Part shown: one piece after another, positions 9,453-17,780 of the stretch
Numbering within the stretch: the stretch's first letter is position 1
Layout: every line of letters begins with the position of its first letter
Source of the DNA: JAGNRR01 sp964409905
GTDB lineage: Bacteria; Bacteroidota; Bacteroidia; Chitinophagales; Chitinophagaceae
Assembly (NCBI GenBank): GCA_964409905.1
Contig: CAYPET010000008.1
Span: 1-64,000, forward strand
DNA length: 64,000 nucleotides
Direction: 5' to 3'
Made by a program: the position numbers and the translations under genes
Notes under the pieces: model-generated
Database searches by the model: none
The model's input: the letters and a program-made list of their open reading frames with translations, nothing else
Told to the model about the DNA's origin: nothing

Positions 9453-10407
9453 ATGAAACAAATAATATTTTCATTACTGACCGTAACATTAATTTGTTAT
9501 GCCTCACAAACTTTCGCCCAACGCTTCGAAAAAGAAAATAACAAAGAGAAAGAAATCATATTAGATGATAAAAACAATGAAAGCAAGACGACTATTGAAG
9601 TGAATAATGGCGCCTTATTTATTTATGGCAAAAAAAATCGCGGATATTGAAAATAATACAAGTCTAAAAGTTATCAAGAAAAATACAATTGATGACGATA
9701 TAGATATAGACATAGGACGTTTTGACAGACCATTTTTTAACCAACGCGAAAGATCTACCCTTGGCGCCAGGCGCGCAATGCTGGGTGTATTAACCGAAAA
9801 CGCCAATCTTGGTGCAAGAATCAAAGAAATTGTAACTGGATCGGCTGCAGAGAAAGCAGGACAAGAAAAGGATGACATCATTACCACAATAGATGGCAAG
9901 AAAGTAGTTGATTACAATGATCTGGTTAGCATCATTGGCGAATACGAAGCTGGCGATATGGTAAACATTGAAATATCCAGAAAAAATATGGCAAAGACCT
10001 TGACGGCAAAATTAGATAACAATGAGCCCCCGACCGTCTTCCGAGGGAACTCGCAATTTAATCTACCCTTCAACAATTTTAAGGAGTTGTTTGACATGCC
10101 CGGTAATGGCGGGATGATATTTGAACAAAATAACACTCCCAAAATCGGCCTTGGACTTGAGGAAAGCTCTCAAGGGCTTGAGATTATCAGTATAGAACCG
10201 AACAGCGCAGCCGCCGAAGCCGGACTGGAAGAAGGTGATAAAATAGAACCTTTTGAAGGCGAAAAAGTACAATCGAATGATGATATAAAACAGGCCTTGA
10301 AAAGAGCTAAAGGAAATAAAGAAATTTACCTGGGTATTAAGCGCAATGATGCAATAAAGAGTTTGCGTGTGGTTTTACCACAAGCAAAAAAGAGAGCACA
10401 ATTTTAA
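9453..10407 (+). pseudogene. secreted two-PDZ-domain protein, disrupted by +1 frameshift at an A8 run
   Basis: The first frame starts at ATG 9453 with a signal peptide (MKQIIFSLLTVTLICYASQTFAQ) and stops at 9650. A second frame overlaps it (from ATG 9607) and runs to 10407 with two PDZ domains: about MLGVLTENANLGARI to VNIEISRKN, then IGLGLEESSQGLEII to IYLGIKRND. Between them is ggc-AAAAAAAA-tcg. With seven A residues instead of eight, the frames join to a continuous 317-residue secreted protein (...ALFIYGKK/IADIENN...). Without the join the PDZ part would lack a signal peptide. A sequencing or assembly error, a real mutation, or slippage at the homopolymer are all possible. PDZ repeats usually bind protein C-termini; no protease domain is present. 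Confidence 0.75.
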
Positions 10408-10446
10408 AGATTGGGCTCGATTAACTAATCTGTTCATAGTTGCAAG

Positions 10447-10480
10447 AATGACTTCGTCTTAGGTCGGAGTCATTTTTGTT
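10447..10480 (+). terminator. intrinsic terminator after the PDZ gene
   Basis: A 10-base-pair stem (AATGACTTCG pairing with CGGAGTCATT, one G-U pair) with an 8-base loop is followed by TTTTGTTTT. It sits 40 bases after the PDZ stop codon. Confidence 0.75.
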
Positions 10481-10585
10481 TTAGGTTGAGACAAAAAAAT
10501 TGATACAACCGAGGGAATTCTATTTCTACAACGTCAAAAATGAGATAACATTATATTTTTTTCGACCTCAACATATACCCGCATC

Positions 10586-11974
10586 TTGAAAAGAACACCA
10601 CTATACTTTGTACTCGGAGCCTTTGTCATTTTATTTACAGCAGGCACACTTGATTTAAGCAATTTATACAATTATGCCAATCAAAACGTGCCAAACTACA
10701 TTACCAAGGATAATACCGGCACGAATACAATAAATGACAAAGAGGCCACCTTGGGTCGTGTATTATTTTATGATAAAAGTTTATCTGTTGACAATAGCAT
10801 TGCCTGTGCCTCATGCCATTTGCAGCAATTTGCCTTTAGCGATACCGCGCAGGCTAGCGTCGGGGTAAACGGCACCACCGGACGGCATTCTATGCGATTA
10901 ATTAATACGCGCTTTGCAGATGAAATAAAATTCTTTTGGGATGAACGGGCCAATACCTTGGAAGATCAGGTTATACAACCCATCCAAGATCATACCGAAA
11001 TGGGCTTTAGTGGTCTTAACGGCGACCCTGATTTTGACTCTGCTAAACGAAAAATAGCCTCCTTAGAGTATTATAAAACCCTCTTCAATTTTGTGTACAA
11101 CGATACGCTTGTCACTACCCAACGTATTCAGCATGCACTTGCTCAATTTGTAAGAAGCATACAATCTTTTGATTCGAAATTTGATTCGGGATTTGCACAG
11201 GCTCCAAACTTGGGTGCTCCTTTTGTCAATTTTACAAACCAGGAAAATGCCGGCAAACAACTCTACTTGGCGCTACCTCAGTTCAACAATCAAGGTGTCC
11301 GTATTGGCGGCGGGGCAGGCTGCCAAGGTTGTCATCGTGCGCCAGAATTTGATATAGACTCAGCTTCGCGCAACAATGGCGTGATTGGTAGTTTAACGAG
11401 CACAGCACCAGATTTCACCAACACTAAAGCGCCAACACTGCGAGATTTACTTAATAGCAACGGCACACCCAATACCCGCATGATGCATACAGGAGCCTTT
11501 ACCAATATCAATGGTGTGATAAATCATTACAACCAAATTCCGGCACAACCGAACAACCCAAACCTGGATAATCGATTGCGGCCGGGCGGTAATTTTCAGA
11601 ACCTAAATTTGAGTAATCAAGAGATTGGTGAATTAGTCGCGTTTTTACGTACACTTACTGGCAATGATGTTTACACAAATCCCAAATGGAGCAATCCATT
11701 TACAAATGATAGCATTAGCATTAATGTTACCACTGCTGTGCCACTTACAACACGCAATTTGTATTTCACACTTTTCCCAAACCCATGTTCAAATAATCTG
11801 TACATTAAAACAGATGGCATCAACATGCGCAATAAGTCGTATACAATAATCTCCATACATGGTGGCGTAATGCTAAAAGGTGTTTTCGACGAAAAGATTA
11901 ACGTCAGCAATCTATCAGCAGGTGTTTACTTTCTTCAAATTGACAAAGCTGTATTACGTTTTGTAAAGCAATAA
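10586..11974 (+). CDS. MauG/cytochrome c peroxidase family di-haem protein with T9SS sorting domain
   Basis: 462 residues from a TTG start; no in-frame ATG lies upstream near it. A single N-terminal hydrophobic segment acts as signal. Two c-type haem motifs are visible, CASCH (near residue 73) and CQGCH (near 248). Around the first are FAFSDTAQASVG and a GRHSMRLIN segment typical of bacterial di-haem cytochrome c peroxidases, which reduce H2O2 or oxidise other substrates outside the cytoplasm. Residues after about 390 form a Por/type IX secretion C-terminal domain (LFPNPCSNNLYIK ... LSAGVYFLQI), so the enzyme is probably exported to the surface. Fusion of this peroxidase with a T9SS tail is seen in Bacteroidota. 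Confidence 0.88.
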   Translation: MKRTPLYFVLGAFVILFTAGTLDLSNLYNYANQNVPNYITKDNTGTNTINDKEATLGRVLFYDKSLSVDNSIACASCHLQQFAFSDTAQASVGVNGTTGRHSMRLINTRFADEIKFFWDERANTLEDQVIQPIQDHTEMGFSGLNGDPDFDSAKRKIASLEYYKTLFNFVYNDTLVTTQRIQHALAQFVRSIQSFDSKFDSGFAQAPNLGAPFVNFTNQENAGKQLYLALPQFNNQGVRIGGGAGCQGCHRAPEFDIDSASRNNGVIGSLTSTAPDFTNTKAPTLRDLLNSNGTPNTRMMHTGAFTNINGVINHYNQIPAQPNNPNLDNRLRPGGNFQNLNLSNQEIGELVAFLRTLTGNDVYTNPKWSNPFTNDSISINVTTAVPLTTRNLYFTLFPNPCSNNLYIKTDGINMRNKSYTIISIHGGVMLKGVFDEKINVSNLSAGVYFLQIDKAVLRFVKQ

Positions 11975-11976
11975 GG

Positions 11977-12819
11977 TTAATGCTCTTCGTATATTATTTT
12001 ATCCACTCGTCCGTCAGTTAAAGTTAGAATACCGGCATCAGGATTTTCTTCCAAGATCTTCCAGTTTGGCCGTAGTGGCCCACCAAATTCTATAGTAGCC
12101 TGAAGGGTGTATTTTTTTAATGTGGTAATTAGTATGCTGGCATTCCCAAACTTATCTTCATAGGCCTTGTAGTTGTTCGGCAGGTCTGTAGGCAAAAATC
12201 CATCGGGCATAAATGCAATCTTGCAATATGGTTGCTGCGTGCCAATCAAGGTTGAATCGGCGGGCAAACGTATAGGCAATGTTTCAATCTGATTCATATT
12301 GCCAATTTGCAACCAAAACACCCCATCGGTTTTGGTTTTAAAAAACATATCCAACACATCGCCCGCCTTTGTTTTTATTGGCGTAGAAATTTGCTTGGCT
12401 TTAAACAACATTCCATTCACCTTTACTTGTAGAACACCTTCAGGTAATTGGTCATGAAAGGTATGAACTGGCGTTCCTCCATAATTTGGCTGCGTAGCAA
12501 TGCCCTGAATAATGACATCCTGCTTTGGTTTAAAATTTTTACATTTTAGCCCAACACTCACTTTTTGAGGAGCAACCGCTTTATCTACAGAAGTTGTGGT
12601 TTTAGCCGACATTAAGTTGATAACATTTAACTCAGCCCCTTTTGTTGTGAAATATTTTTTTCCATTCTCTATTTTTCCTTTGAGCAATTTTCCACTCACG
12701 GAATAATTATCTGTGTTGCCAATTTGGGTACTGTAGTCCACTTCTAATTCAAACGCATATTGCGCCGAAGAGAAAAAAGAACTAAACAATAAAATAAACC
12801 CGAATACAATACTGCGCAT
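11977..12819 (-). CDS. secreted protein of unknown function
   Basis: 280 residues with a clear signal peptide (MRSIVFGFILLFSSFFSSAQ). The mature protein is predicted beta-rich, with repeated short strands and no cysteine pattern or catalytic motif that I recognise. It contains a central carboxypeptidase-regulatory-like or beta-sandwich-looking stretch (VIIQGIATQPNYGGTPVHTF). It is convergent with the peroxidase gene, with stops 2 bases apart, and lies downstream of the GNAT gene on the same strand. Location is presumably periplasmic. Confidence 0.7.
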   Translation of the reverse strand: MRSIVFGFILLFSSFFSSAQYAFELEVDYSTQIGNTDNYSVSGKLLKGKIENGKKYFTTKGAELNVINLMSAKTTTSVDKAVAPQKVSVGLKCKNFKPKQDVIIQGIATQPNYGGTPVHTFHDQLPEGVLQVKVNGMLFKAKQISTPIKTKAGDVLDMFFKTKTDGVFWLQIGNMNQIETLPIRLPADSTLIGTQQPYCKIAFMPDGFLPTDLPNNYKAYEDKFGNASILITTLKKYTLQATIEFGGPLRPNWKILEENPDAGILTLTDGRVDKIIYEEH

Positions 12820-12859
12820 ATTGGCTAAATTAAGAAAAATATTAGCAGCACATGAATCG

Positions 12860-13375
12860 CTACAATTGTTTTACAAACCAATAATCCATTTGTGGCGTAT
12901 CGCCTATTGGAAAAGGGTTTTGCAGGCCTGAATTAACAAAGCCATGTTTATTGTAAAAAGCCTTGGCGCGTTCATTGTGTTCCCACACACTGAGGTATAC
13001 TTGCTCATAGCCTTTGTCTTGCAAAAAAAACAGGCAATGACTCAATAATATTTTGGCATACCCTTTACCATGGTACGCTTTCAAAAAATAAATGCGCATG
13101 AGTTCAGCCGATTTTTTATCTGCGAATGCGGCATGTGGTTCTTTTCCTAAATTTATACGTGCATAACCGGCAGCAACATCGTCTACATAAAAAATGAAAA
13201 AATAATCATGCGGATTGGCAAGCTCTTTACCTACCTGGTGCACATTATAATACTCGCTCAGTAACCCTTCAAGATCTTTGTCTGTGCAGGTTCCACGAAA
13301 AGTTTCGTCAAATGTTGTAGCACCTAACTGGGCTATTAAGCTCGTATGGCTAACATCAGCCTGTACTATGACCAT
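12860..13375 (-). CDS. GNAT family N-acetyltransferase
   Basis: 171 residues from ATG 13375; a TTG at 13390 would overlap the aldehyde dehydrogenase stop and is less likely. The acetyl-CoA-binding motif A is present (RIYFLKAYHGKGYAKILLSH, with the Q/R-x-x-G-x-G/A-like HGKGYA loop), then strand motif B (VYLSVWEHNERAKAFYNKHGF). The enzyme would transfer an acetyl group to an amine of unknown identity. It lies just after the aldehyde dehydrogenase gene on the same strand, so the two are probably co-transcribed. Confidence 0.88.
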   Translation of the reverse strand: MVIVQADVSHTSLIAQLGATTFDETFRGTCTDKDLEGLLSEYYNVHQVGKELANPHDYFFIFYVDDVAAGYARINLGKEPHAAFADKKSAELMRIYFLKAYHGKGYAKILLSHCLFFLQDKGYEQVYLSVWEHNERAKAFYNKHGFVNSGLQNPFPIGDTPQMDYWFVKQL

Positions 13376-13382
13376 TTTCGGA

Positions 13383-14831
13383 TTAGTCAATTTGAATACA
13401 AATATTTTTTGGTTCTGTAAAAAAGTTCAGTGCATTCCAACCCCCTTCTCGACCAACACCACTGTTTTTAATGCCGCCAAAGGGAGTGCGTAAATCGCGC
13501 AGCAACCAGCAATTTACCCAAACGATGCCGCTTTCTATTTTATTCGCCACACGATGTGCTTTGCTAACATCCTGCGTCCATACTGAGCATGCCAAGCCAA
13601 AGTCTGTTGCATTAGCTAATCGTAATGCATCCTCCTCCGTTTGAAACGATTGCAAGGTGACCACAGGGCCAAAAATTTCCTCCTGATTGGTTCTGCAGTT
13701 TGGCCCCAAACCTTCAATTACCGTTGGTCCAATGAACAACCCTTCCTCGTTTTCGCCATCAAGCTTTACAGCTTCGCCACCCGTGAGAATCGTGCCGCCC
13801 TCATCGCTTGCCAATTTTATACAACCCATTACTTTTTCAAAATGTGCCTTACTTACCACAGCGCCTTGCTGGGTATTTTCGTCCAAGGGATTCCCAACAC
13901 GCAAGGCTGAAACGCGTTGTACAAATTCAGTTTTAAATTTTTCGTAGATCGACTGCTCTATCAACACCCGGCTGCCACATAAGCATATTTGACCTTGATT
14001 AGCAAAAGATGATTGCACTACGGTATTCATCATTTTTTCCCAATCACAATCAGCGAATATTAATACAGGATTTTTGCCTCCAAGCTCGAGCGATAGTTTT
14101 TTGAATTTCGGAGCGGCTTCTGCCGCAATATGTGCGCCGGCCCGAGTACTTCCGGTAAATGAAATTGCCTTAATATCATTATGCTTAACAATCTCACTGC
14201 CGCACTGTATACCATCACCGTGTAAAATATTTAATACTCCTGCCGGTAGGCCTGCCTCAATACATATTTTACTCAGCAGAAAAGCCGTTACTGGGGTAAT
14301 CTCACTAGGTTTGGCGACGACGCAATTTCCCGCAGCAATTGCAGGAGCAATCTTCCAGGTGAATAAATACAACGGTAAATTCCAGGGTGAAATGCAGCCT
14401 ACAACGCCAATCGGCTGCCTGCGGGTATAATTTACAGCCCGATCTTCCATGGTATGGCTCTCCGATGCAAAATGCATGATGCCCGTTGCAAAAAATCTAA
14501 AATTGTCAGAGGCTCTTGGAATATCGACACGCTTACTCAATTTAAGCGGTTTGCCATTATCGAGCGTTTCTGCTAATGCAAGCTCATCAAGTTTGGCTTC
14601 GATAAACTCAGCAATTTTATTCATTACCCTAAAGCGTTGTTCCGGCGAAGTTTTACTCCAGCTTTTGAATGCTTCTTTAGCAGCTTGCACAGCCTTTTCA
14701 ACGTCTGCGGCATTGCTGACAGGCACGGAGCCAATACTTTTTCCGGTAGCCGGATTTATATTTTCCAGGGTTTCACCGTCGAGGGCACTTACCAATTCTC
14801 CGTTGATATAATTTTTTATGTCGTATGTCAT
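13383..14831 (-). CDS. NAD(P)-dependent aldehyde dehydrogenase
   Basis: 482 residues, full family length. The general base lies in LELGGKN (Glu249) and the catalytic Cys283 in FANQGQICLCGSR. NAD-binding features include SPWNLPLYLFTWK and SFTGSTRAG; EEIFGPVV and GGIKNSGVGREGG are also conserved. Sequence style is closest to the 2-hydroxymuconic/aminomuconic semialdehyde dehydrogenase branch, which acts in aromatic or kynurenine catabolism, but the substrate cannot be fixed. The SDR gene upstream and GNAT gene downstream are co-oriented, a likely small catabolic operon. Confidence 0.93.
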   Translation of the reverse strand: MTYDIKNYINGELVSALDGETLENINPATGKSIGSVPVSNAADVEKAVQAAKEAFKSWSKTSPEQRFRVMNKIAEFIEAKLDELALAETLDNGKPLKLSKRVDIPRASDNFRFFATGIMHFASESHTMEDRAVNYTRRQPIGVVGCISPWNLPLYLFTWKIAPAIAAGNCVVAKPSEITPVTAFLLSKICIEAGLPAGVLNILHGDGIQCGSEIVKHNDIKAISFTGSTRAGAHIAAEAAPKFKKLSLELGGKNPVLIFADCDWEKMMNTVVQSSFANQGQICLCGSRVLIEQSIYEKFKTEFVQRVSALRVGNPLDENTQQGAVVSKAHFEKVMGCIKLASDEGGTILTGGEAVKLDGENEEGLFIGPTVIEGLGPNCRTNQEEIFGPVVTLQSFQTEEDALRLANATDFGLACSVWTQDVSKAHRVANKIESGIVWVNCWLLRDLRTPFGGIKNSGVGREGGWNALNFFTEPKNICIQID

Positions 14832-14891
14832 GATGCCTATTTTATTTTATATACACGGGGTGCAAATAACGTTTTCTACCCCTATATTTTT

Positions 14892-15677
14892 TTAAATCGA
14901 GCCTGTGCGTCCGCCATCTACACAGATACTTTGACCGGTGACATAAGCTGCTGCTGGTGTTGCTAAAAAAGCAATCATATCTGCAATTTCTTCAGGCTTG
15001 CCAAAGCGCTTCATGGGTATTTCATTCAGCATCGCTTGTTCAACGGCATCTATTTCTGTTGCTGTTTTCTTGGCCTTGTTTTCTATTATAGATGATAAGC
15101 GCACTGTTTTAGTAGCTCCGGGTAGCACATTGTTTACCGTAATGCCGTAAACAGCCAGTTCATTAGCCATGGTTTTTGCCCAGCTAGCCACAGCCCCACG
15201 TGTGGTATTGCTTACGCCGAGTCCGCTCAGTGGTATTTTAACGGATGTTGATATCACATTGATGATACGACCGTATCCTGATTTTTTCATATGCTCTATT
15301 ACAGCTAAGGTTATTATGTGATTGCAAATCAAATGCTGATTAAAAGCATCTAAAAAAGCTTGAGTGGTTGCCTCGGTTATTTTACCCGATGCTGGTCCGC
15401 CGCTATTGTTAACCAAAATATCAATGGCATTAATTTTTACGTAATCATTTATTGCAGTTCGCACATTTTCAGGATCTGAAAAATCAGCAATAATCACATC
15501 ATGCTTATTAGGATAAGAAGCGTTCAATGTGTCAATATTGGCCTTTAACTTTTCGTGATTCCGCGCCATCAATACACAACGCGCTCCCAGTTTGGCTAAT
15601 TCCTGTGCAGCAGACCACCCAATGCCCTGCGTACTCCCACAAATTAGTGCCGTTTTGCCTGTCAAATCGATATTCAT
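14892..15677 (-). CDS. SDR family oxidoreductase with atypical active site
   Basis: 261 residues from ATG 15677; the TTG two codons upstream is less likely. The Rossmann nucleotide-binding motif GSTQGIG (residues 14-20) and the NNSGG motif are intact. At the place where classical SDRs have Tyr-x-x-x-Lys, the sequence reads SNTTR (about residues 156-160), so both catalytic Tyr and Lys are replaced. The catalytic-Ser region (VISTSVK) is kept. A group of BKR-like SDRs with imperfect tetrads is known, so this may be a conserved non-classical subfamily. The tail TGQSICVDGGRTGSI is typical of the fold. It probably belongs with the aldehyde dehydrogenase 60 bases downstream. Confidence 0.85.
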   Translation of the reverse strand: MNIDLTGKTALICGSTQGIGWSAAQELAKLGARCVLMARNHEKLKANIDTLNASYPNKHDVIIADFSDPENVRTAINDYVKINAIDILVNNSGGPASGKITEATTQAFLDAFNQHLICNHIITLAVIEHMKKSGYGRIINVISTSVKIPLSGLGVSNTTRGAVASWAKTMANELAVYGITVNNVLPGATKTVRLSSIIENKAKKTATEIDAVEQAMLNEIPMKRFGKPEEIADMIAFLATPAAAYVTGQSICVDGGRTGSI

Positions 15678-15752
15678 AGGCAAACAAATATAGGTTAATG
15701 AAAAATAATTAAAAGTTTATCTTGCACCCTGTAAACAAGGTCTTCATTATCT

Positions 15753-16409
15753 ATGCGCAAAATTATTACCCTAATACTGCTTTTTGCTTGTTCCAACCTG
15801 AAGGCTCAATTTCGAAAAATCGAATTTCAAACTGAATTACTTGGGATTGCGCACTATACACAAAACGGCAATTTCAAAACCTTTAACGATGTTGGCTTAG
15901 CTTATTTGCACCCGCTTTGGGAGCAGACCTATGCCGTATTTGGTTTACAGGCCAGCGCCCGAAAATATAAAGACGATTGTAAGGACTGTATTGATCATTA
16001 TGCCGGAACATTGAATAACAAACAATGGACCGCTTCATTAGCAGCACGATATTTGTTCCGTCCTGAGGTGGTGGAGACCTGGAATATTTTTGCCGAAGGT
16101 GGTTTTCACTATACCCGATTAGCATCAGATGGCCAATATGATGGTGGCAAAGACAGCTTGGGTCTGGTAACATCCAATCGATTTGAGGGCGGAGGTTTCC
16201 GCTTCAAAATAGGCACTGTTTATCAATTTCTATCCCCCTGGTATATTGGTGGTAACATAGGTTTTCATCTGAATGGTGGTCAGCGGCAACGTTTTTTCGG
16301 ACCAGCATCAGCCAAGGATCAAGAAGTTACATTTGATTATGAAAATGTAAATGAAGGATTTAACCGCGTCATGATTGAGATACGGATTGGTTATCGTTTC
16401 TTGAAATAA
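15753..16409 (+). CDS. small outer membrane beta-barrel-like protein
   Basis: 218 residues with a signal peptide (MRKIITLILLFACSNLKAQ). The mature part alternates aromatic and polar residues in short strands (GIAHYTQNGNF, WTASLAARYLF, FRFKIGTVYQF, WYIGGNIGFHL) and ends in IEIRIGYRFLK, consistent with an 8-stranded barrel of the OmpW/porin-like group. A Cys-x-x-x-Cys pair (DDCKDCIDH) lies near residue 73. Function unknown. It is divergent from the SDR gene. Confidence 0.65.
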   Translation: MRKIITLILLFACSNLKAQFRKIEFQTELLGIAHYTQNGNFKTFNDVGLAYLHPLWEQTYAVFGLQASARKYKDDCKDCIDHYAGTLNNKQWTASLAARYLFRPEVVETWNIFAEGGFHYTRLASDGQYDGGKDSLGLVTSNRFEGGGFRFKIGTVYQFLSPWYIGGNIGFHLNGGQRQRFFGPASAKDQEVTFDYENVNEGFNRVMIEIRIGYRFLK

Positions 16410-16485
16410 ATTATACCGGCACTAAAAAAGTCAGAACTGTCCAAATTCTAAAGTCGGTTTACGACTTAGTCAAATCCGAAACCTT

Positions 16486-16493
16486 TACCTTTG
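16486..16493 (+). promoter_or_regulatory. candidate -7 promoter box of serS
   Basis: TACCTTTG matches the Bacteroidota TAnnTTTG consensus and lies 17 bases before the serS ATG. No clear TTTG -33 box at ideal spacing was found, so confidence is limited. Confidence 0.4.
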
Positions 16494-16509
16494 CCCTTCA
16501 ATTTTTTTT

Positions 16510-17778
16510 ATGCTGCAGTTACAAAAAATACGTGAAGAAAAAGAAGCTGTTCTGGCTGGTTTGCAAAAAAAGTTTTTTGCCAACTTGGAAATAGTTGACC
16601 AGATTATAGCTACAGATGCTGAAAAAAGGCAAACACAAGCTTCCGGAGATGAAATTTTGGCACAAATTAATAAGGCATCGAAGGATATTGGCATTTTGAT
16701 GAGCCAGGGTAAAAAAGATGAAGCTGAAGCCAAAAAATCAGCAGTGAGCAGCCTAAAAGAACAATCGAAAGAGCATCAAGCAAGACTACAAGATTTGGAA
16801 ATCCAGCTGCACGAATTATTAGTCCAGCTACCCAATTTACCCCATGAACTGGTCCCTGCCGGAAAATCTGCCGAAGAAAATGAAATCGTAAAATCTTGTG
16901 ACATCCCACAACTTGATGAAAATGCACTACCGCATTGGGACCTTGCTAAAAAATATGACCTCATTGATTTTGAATTAGGGGTAAAATTAACCGGGGCAGG
17001 TTTTCCGGTATACAAAGGTTTAGGTGCTAAACTACAACGGGCACTGATTAGCTATTTTTTAGATTATAACATTGCCGCTGGCTATCAGGAAACGATGCCC
17101 CCACTGATGGTAAATGAAGATTCCGCTTTTGGCACTGGACAATTACCCGACAAAGAAGGGCAAATGTATCATGTGACGGCAGATGCATTTTATTTAATCC
17201 CAACGGCCGAAGTGCCTGTAACCAACATATATCGCAACGAGATCATTGACCCGAAAAATCTACCCGTAAAAATGACAGCCTACACGCCTTGCTTTCGGCG
17301 AGAAGCTGGAAGCTACGGAAAAGATGTTCGGGGACTAAACCGCTTACACCAATTTGACAAGGTGGAAATTGTACAGCTTGTAAGGGCCAAGGATTCTTAC
17401 GAGGTATTAAATCAAATGGTCGGCCATGTAGAAGCCCTTATTCAACAATTGGATCTGCCCTATCGCATACTGCGGTTGTGTAGTGGCGACACGAGTTTTG
17501 CTTCTGCGCTAACCTATGACTTTGAAATATTTAGTGCTGCCCAGGGGCGTTGGCTAGAAGTGAGCAGTGTATCAAATTTCGAAAGTTTTCAAACGAATCG
17601 AATGAAGATTCGCACCCGCAACGAAAACGGCAAAACGGAATATGTGCACTCGCTAAATGGTTCTTCTTTGGCCTTGCCGCGCATTTTGGCTTGCCTGCTA
17701 GAAAACAACCAAACAGAAGATGGCATCAAGATACCCGCAGTGTTGCAACCTTATTTCGGTGCAACGCTGATAAACTAG
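16510..17778 (+). CDS. serS: seryl-tRNA synthetase
   Basis: 422 residues, normal length. The N-terminal ~110 residues form a long charged coiled coil, the tRNA-binding arm (LQKIREEKEAVLAGLQKKFF through LEIQLHELL). The class II catalytic core follows, with LIPTAEVPVTNIYRNEI, motif 2 in TPCFRREAGSYGKDVRGLNR, and motif 3 near NGSSLALPRILACLLENNQ. It charges tRNA-Ser in the cytoplasm. The stop codon is 2 bases from the stop of the convergent outer membrane protein gene. Confidence 0.97.
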   Translation: MLQLQKIREEKEAVLAGLQKKFFANLEIVDQIIATDAEKRQTQASGDEILAQINKASKDIGILMSQGKKDEAEAKKSAVSSLKEQSKEHQARLQDLEIQLHELLVQLPNLPHELVPAGKSAEENEIVKSCDIPQLDENALPHWDLAKKYDLIDFELGVKLTGAGFPVYKGLGAKLQRALISYFLDYNIAAGYQETMPPLMVNEDSAFGTGQLPDKEGQMYHVTADAFYLIPTAEVPVTNIYRNEIIDPKNLPVKMTAYTPCFRREAGSYGKDVRGLNRLHQFDKVEIVQLVRAKDSYEVLNQMVGHVEALIQQLDLPYRILRLCSGDTSFASALTYDFEIFSAAQGRWLEVSSVSNFESFQTNRMKIRTRNENGKTEYVHSLNGSSLALPRILACLLENNQTEDGIKIPAVLQPYFGATLIN

Positions 17779-17780
17779 GC

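Noticed and set aside
9607..10407. The PDZ frame as an independent gene with start at 9607
   Set aside because: It would lack a signal peptide and its first residues overlap the upstream frame. The join at the A8 run explains both parts better.
15883..16173. Minus-strand open frame inside the outer membrane protein gene at 15753-16409
   Set aside because: It has no family features or own control region and is opposite a gene with a clear signal peptide.
16451..16467. AAGTCG...CGACTT hairpin upstream of serS as a T-box or attenuator
   Set aside because: The stem is only six pairs, there is no T tract, and it lies before the likely promoter box rather than in the leader.
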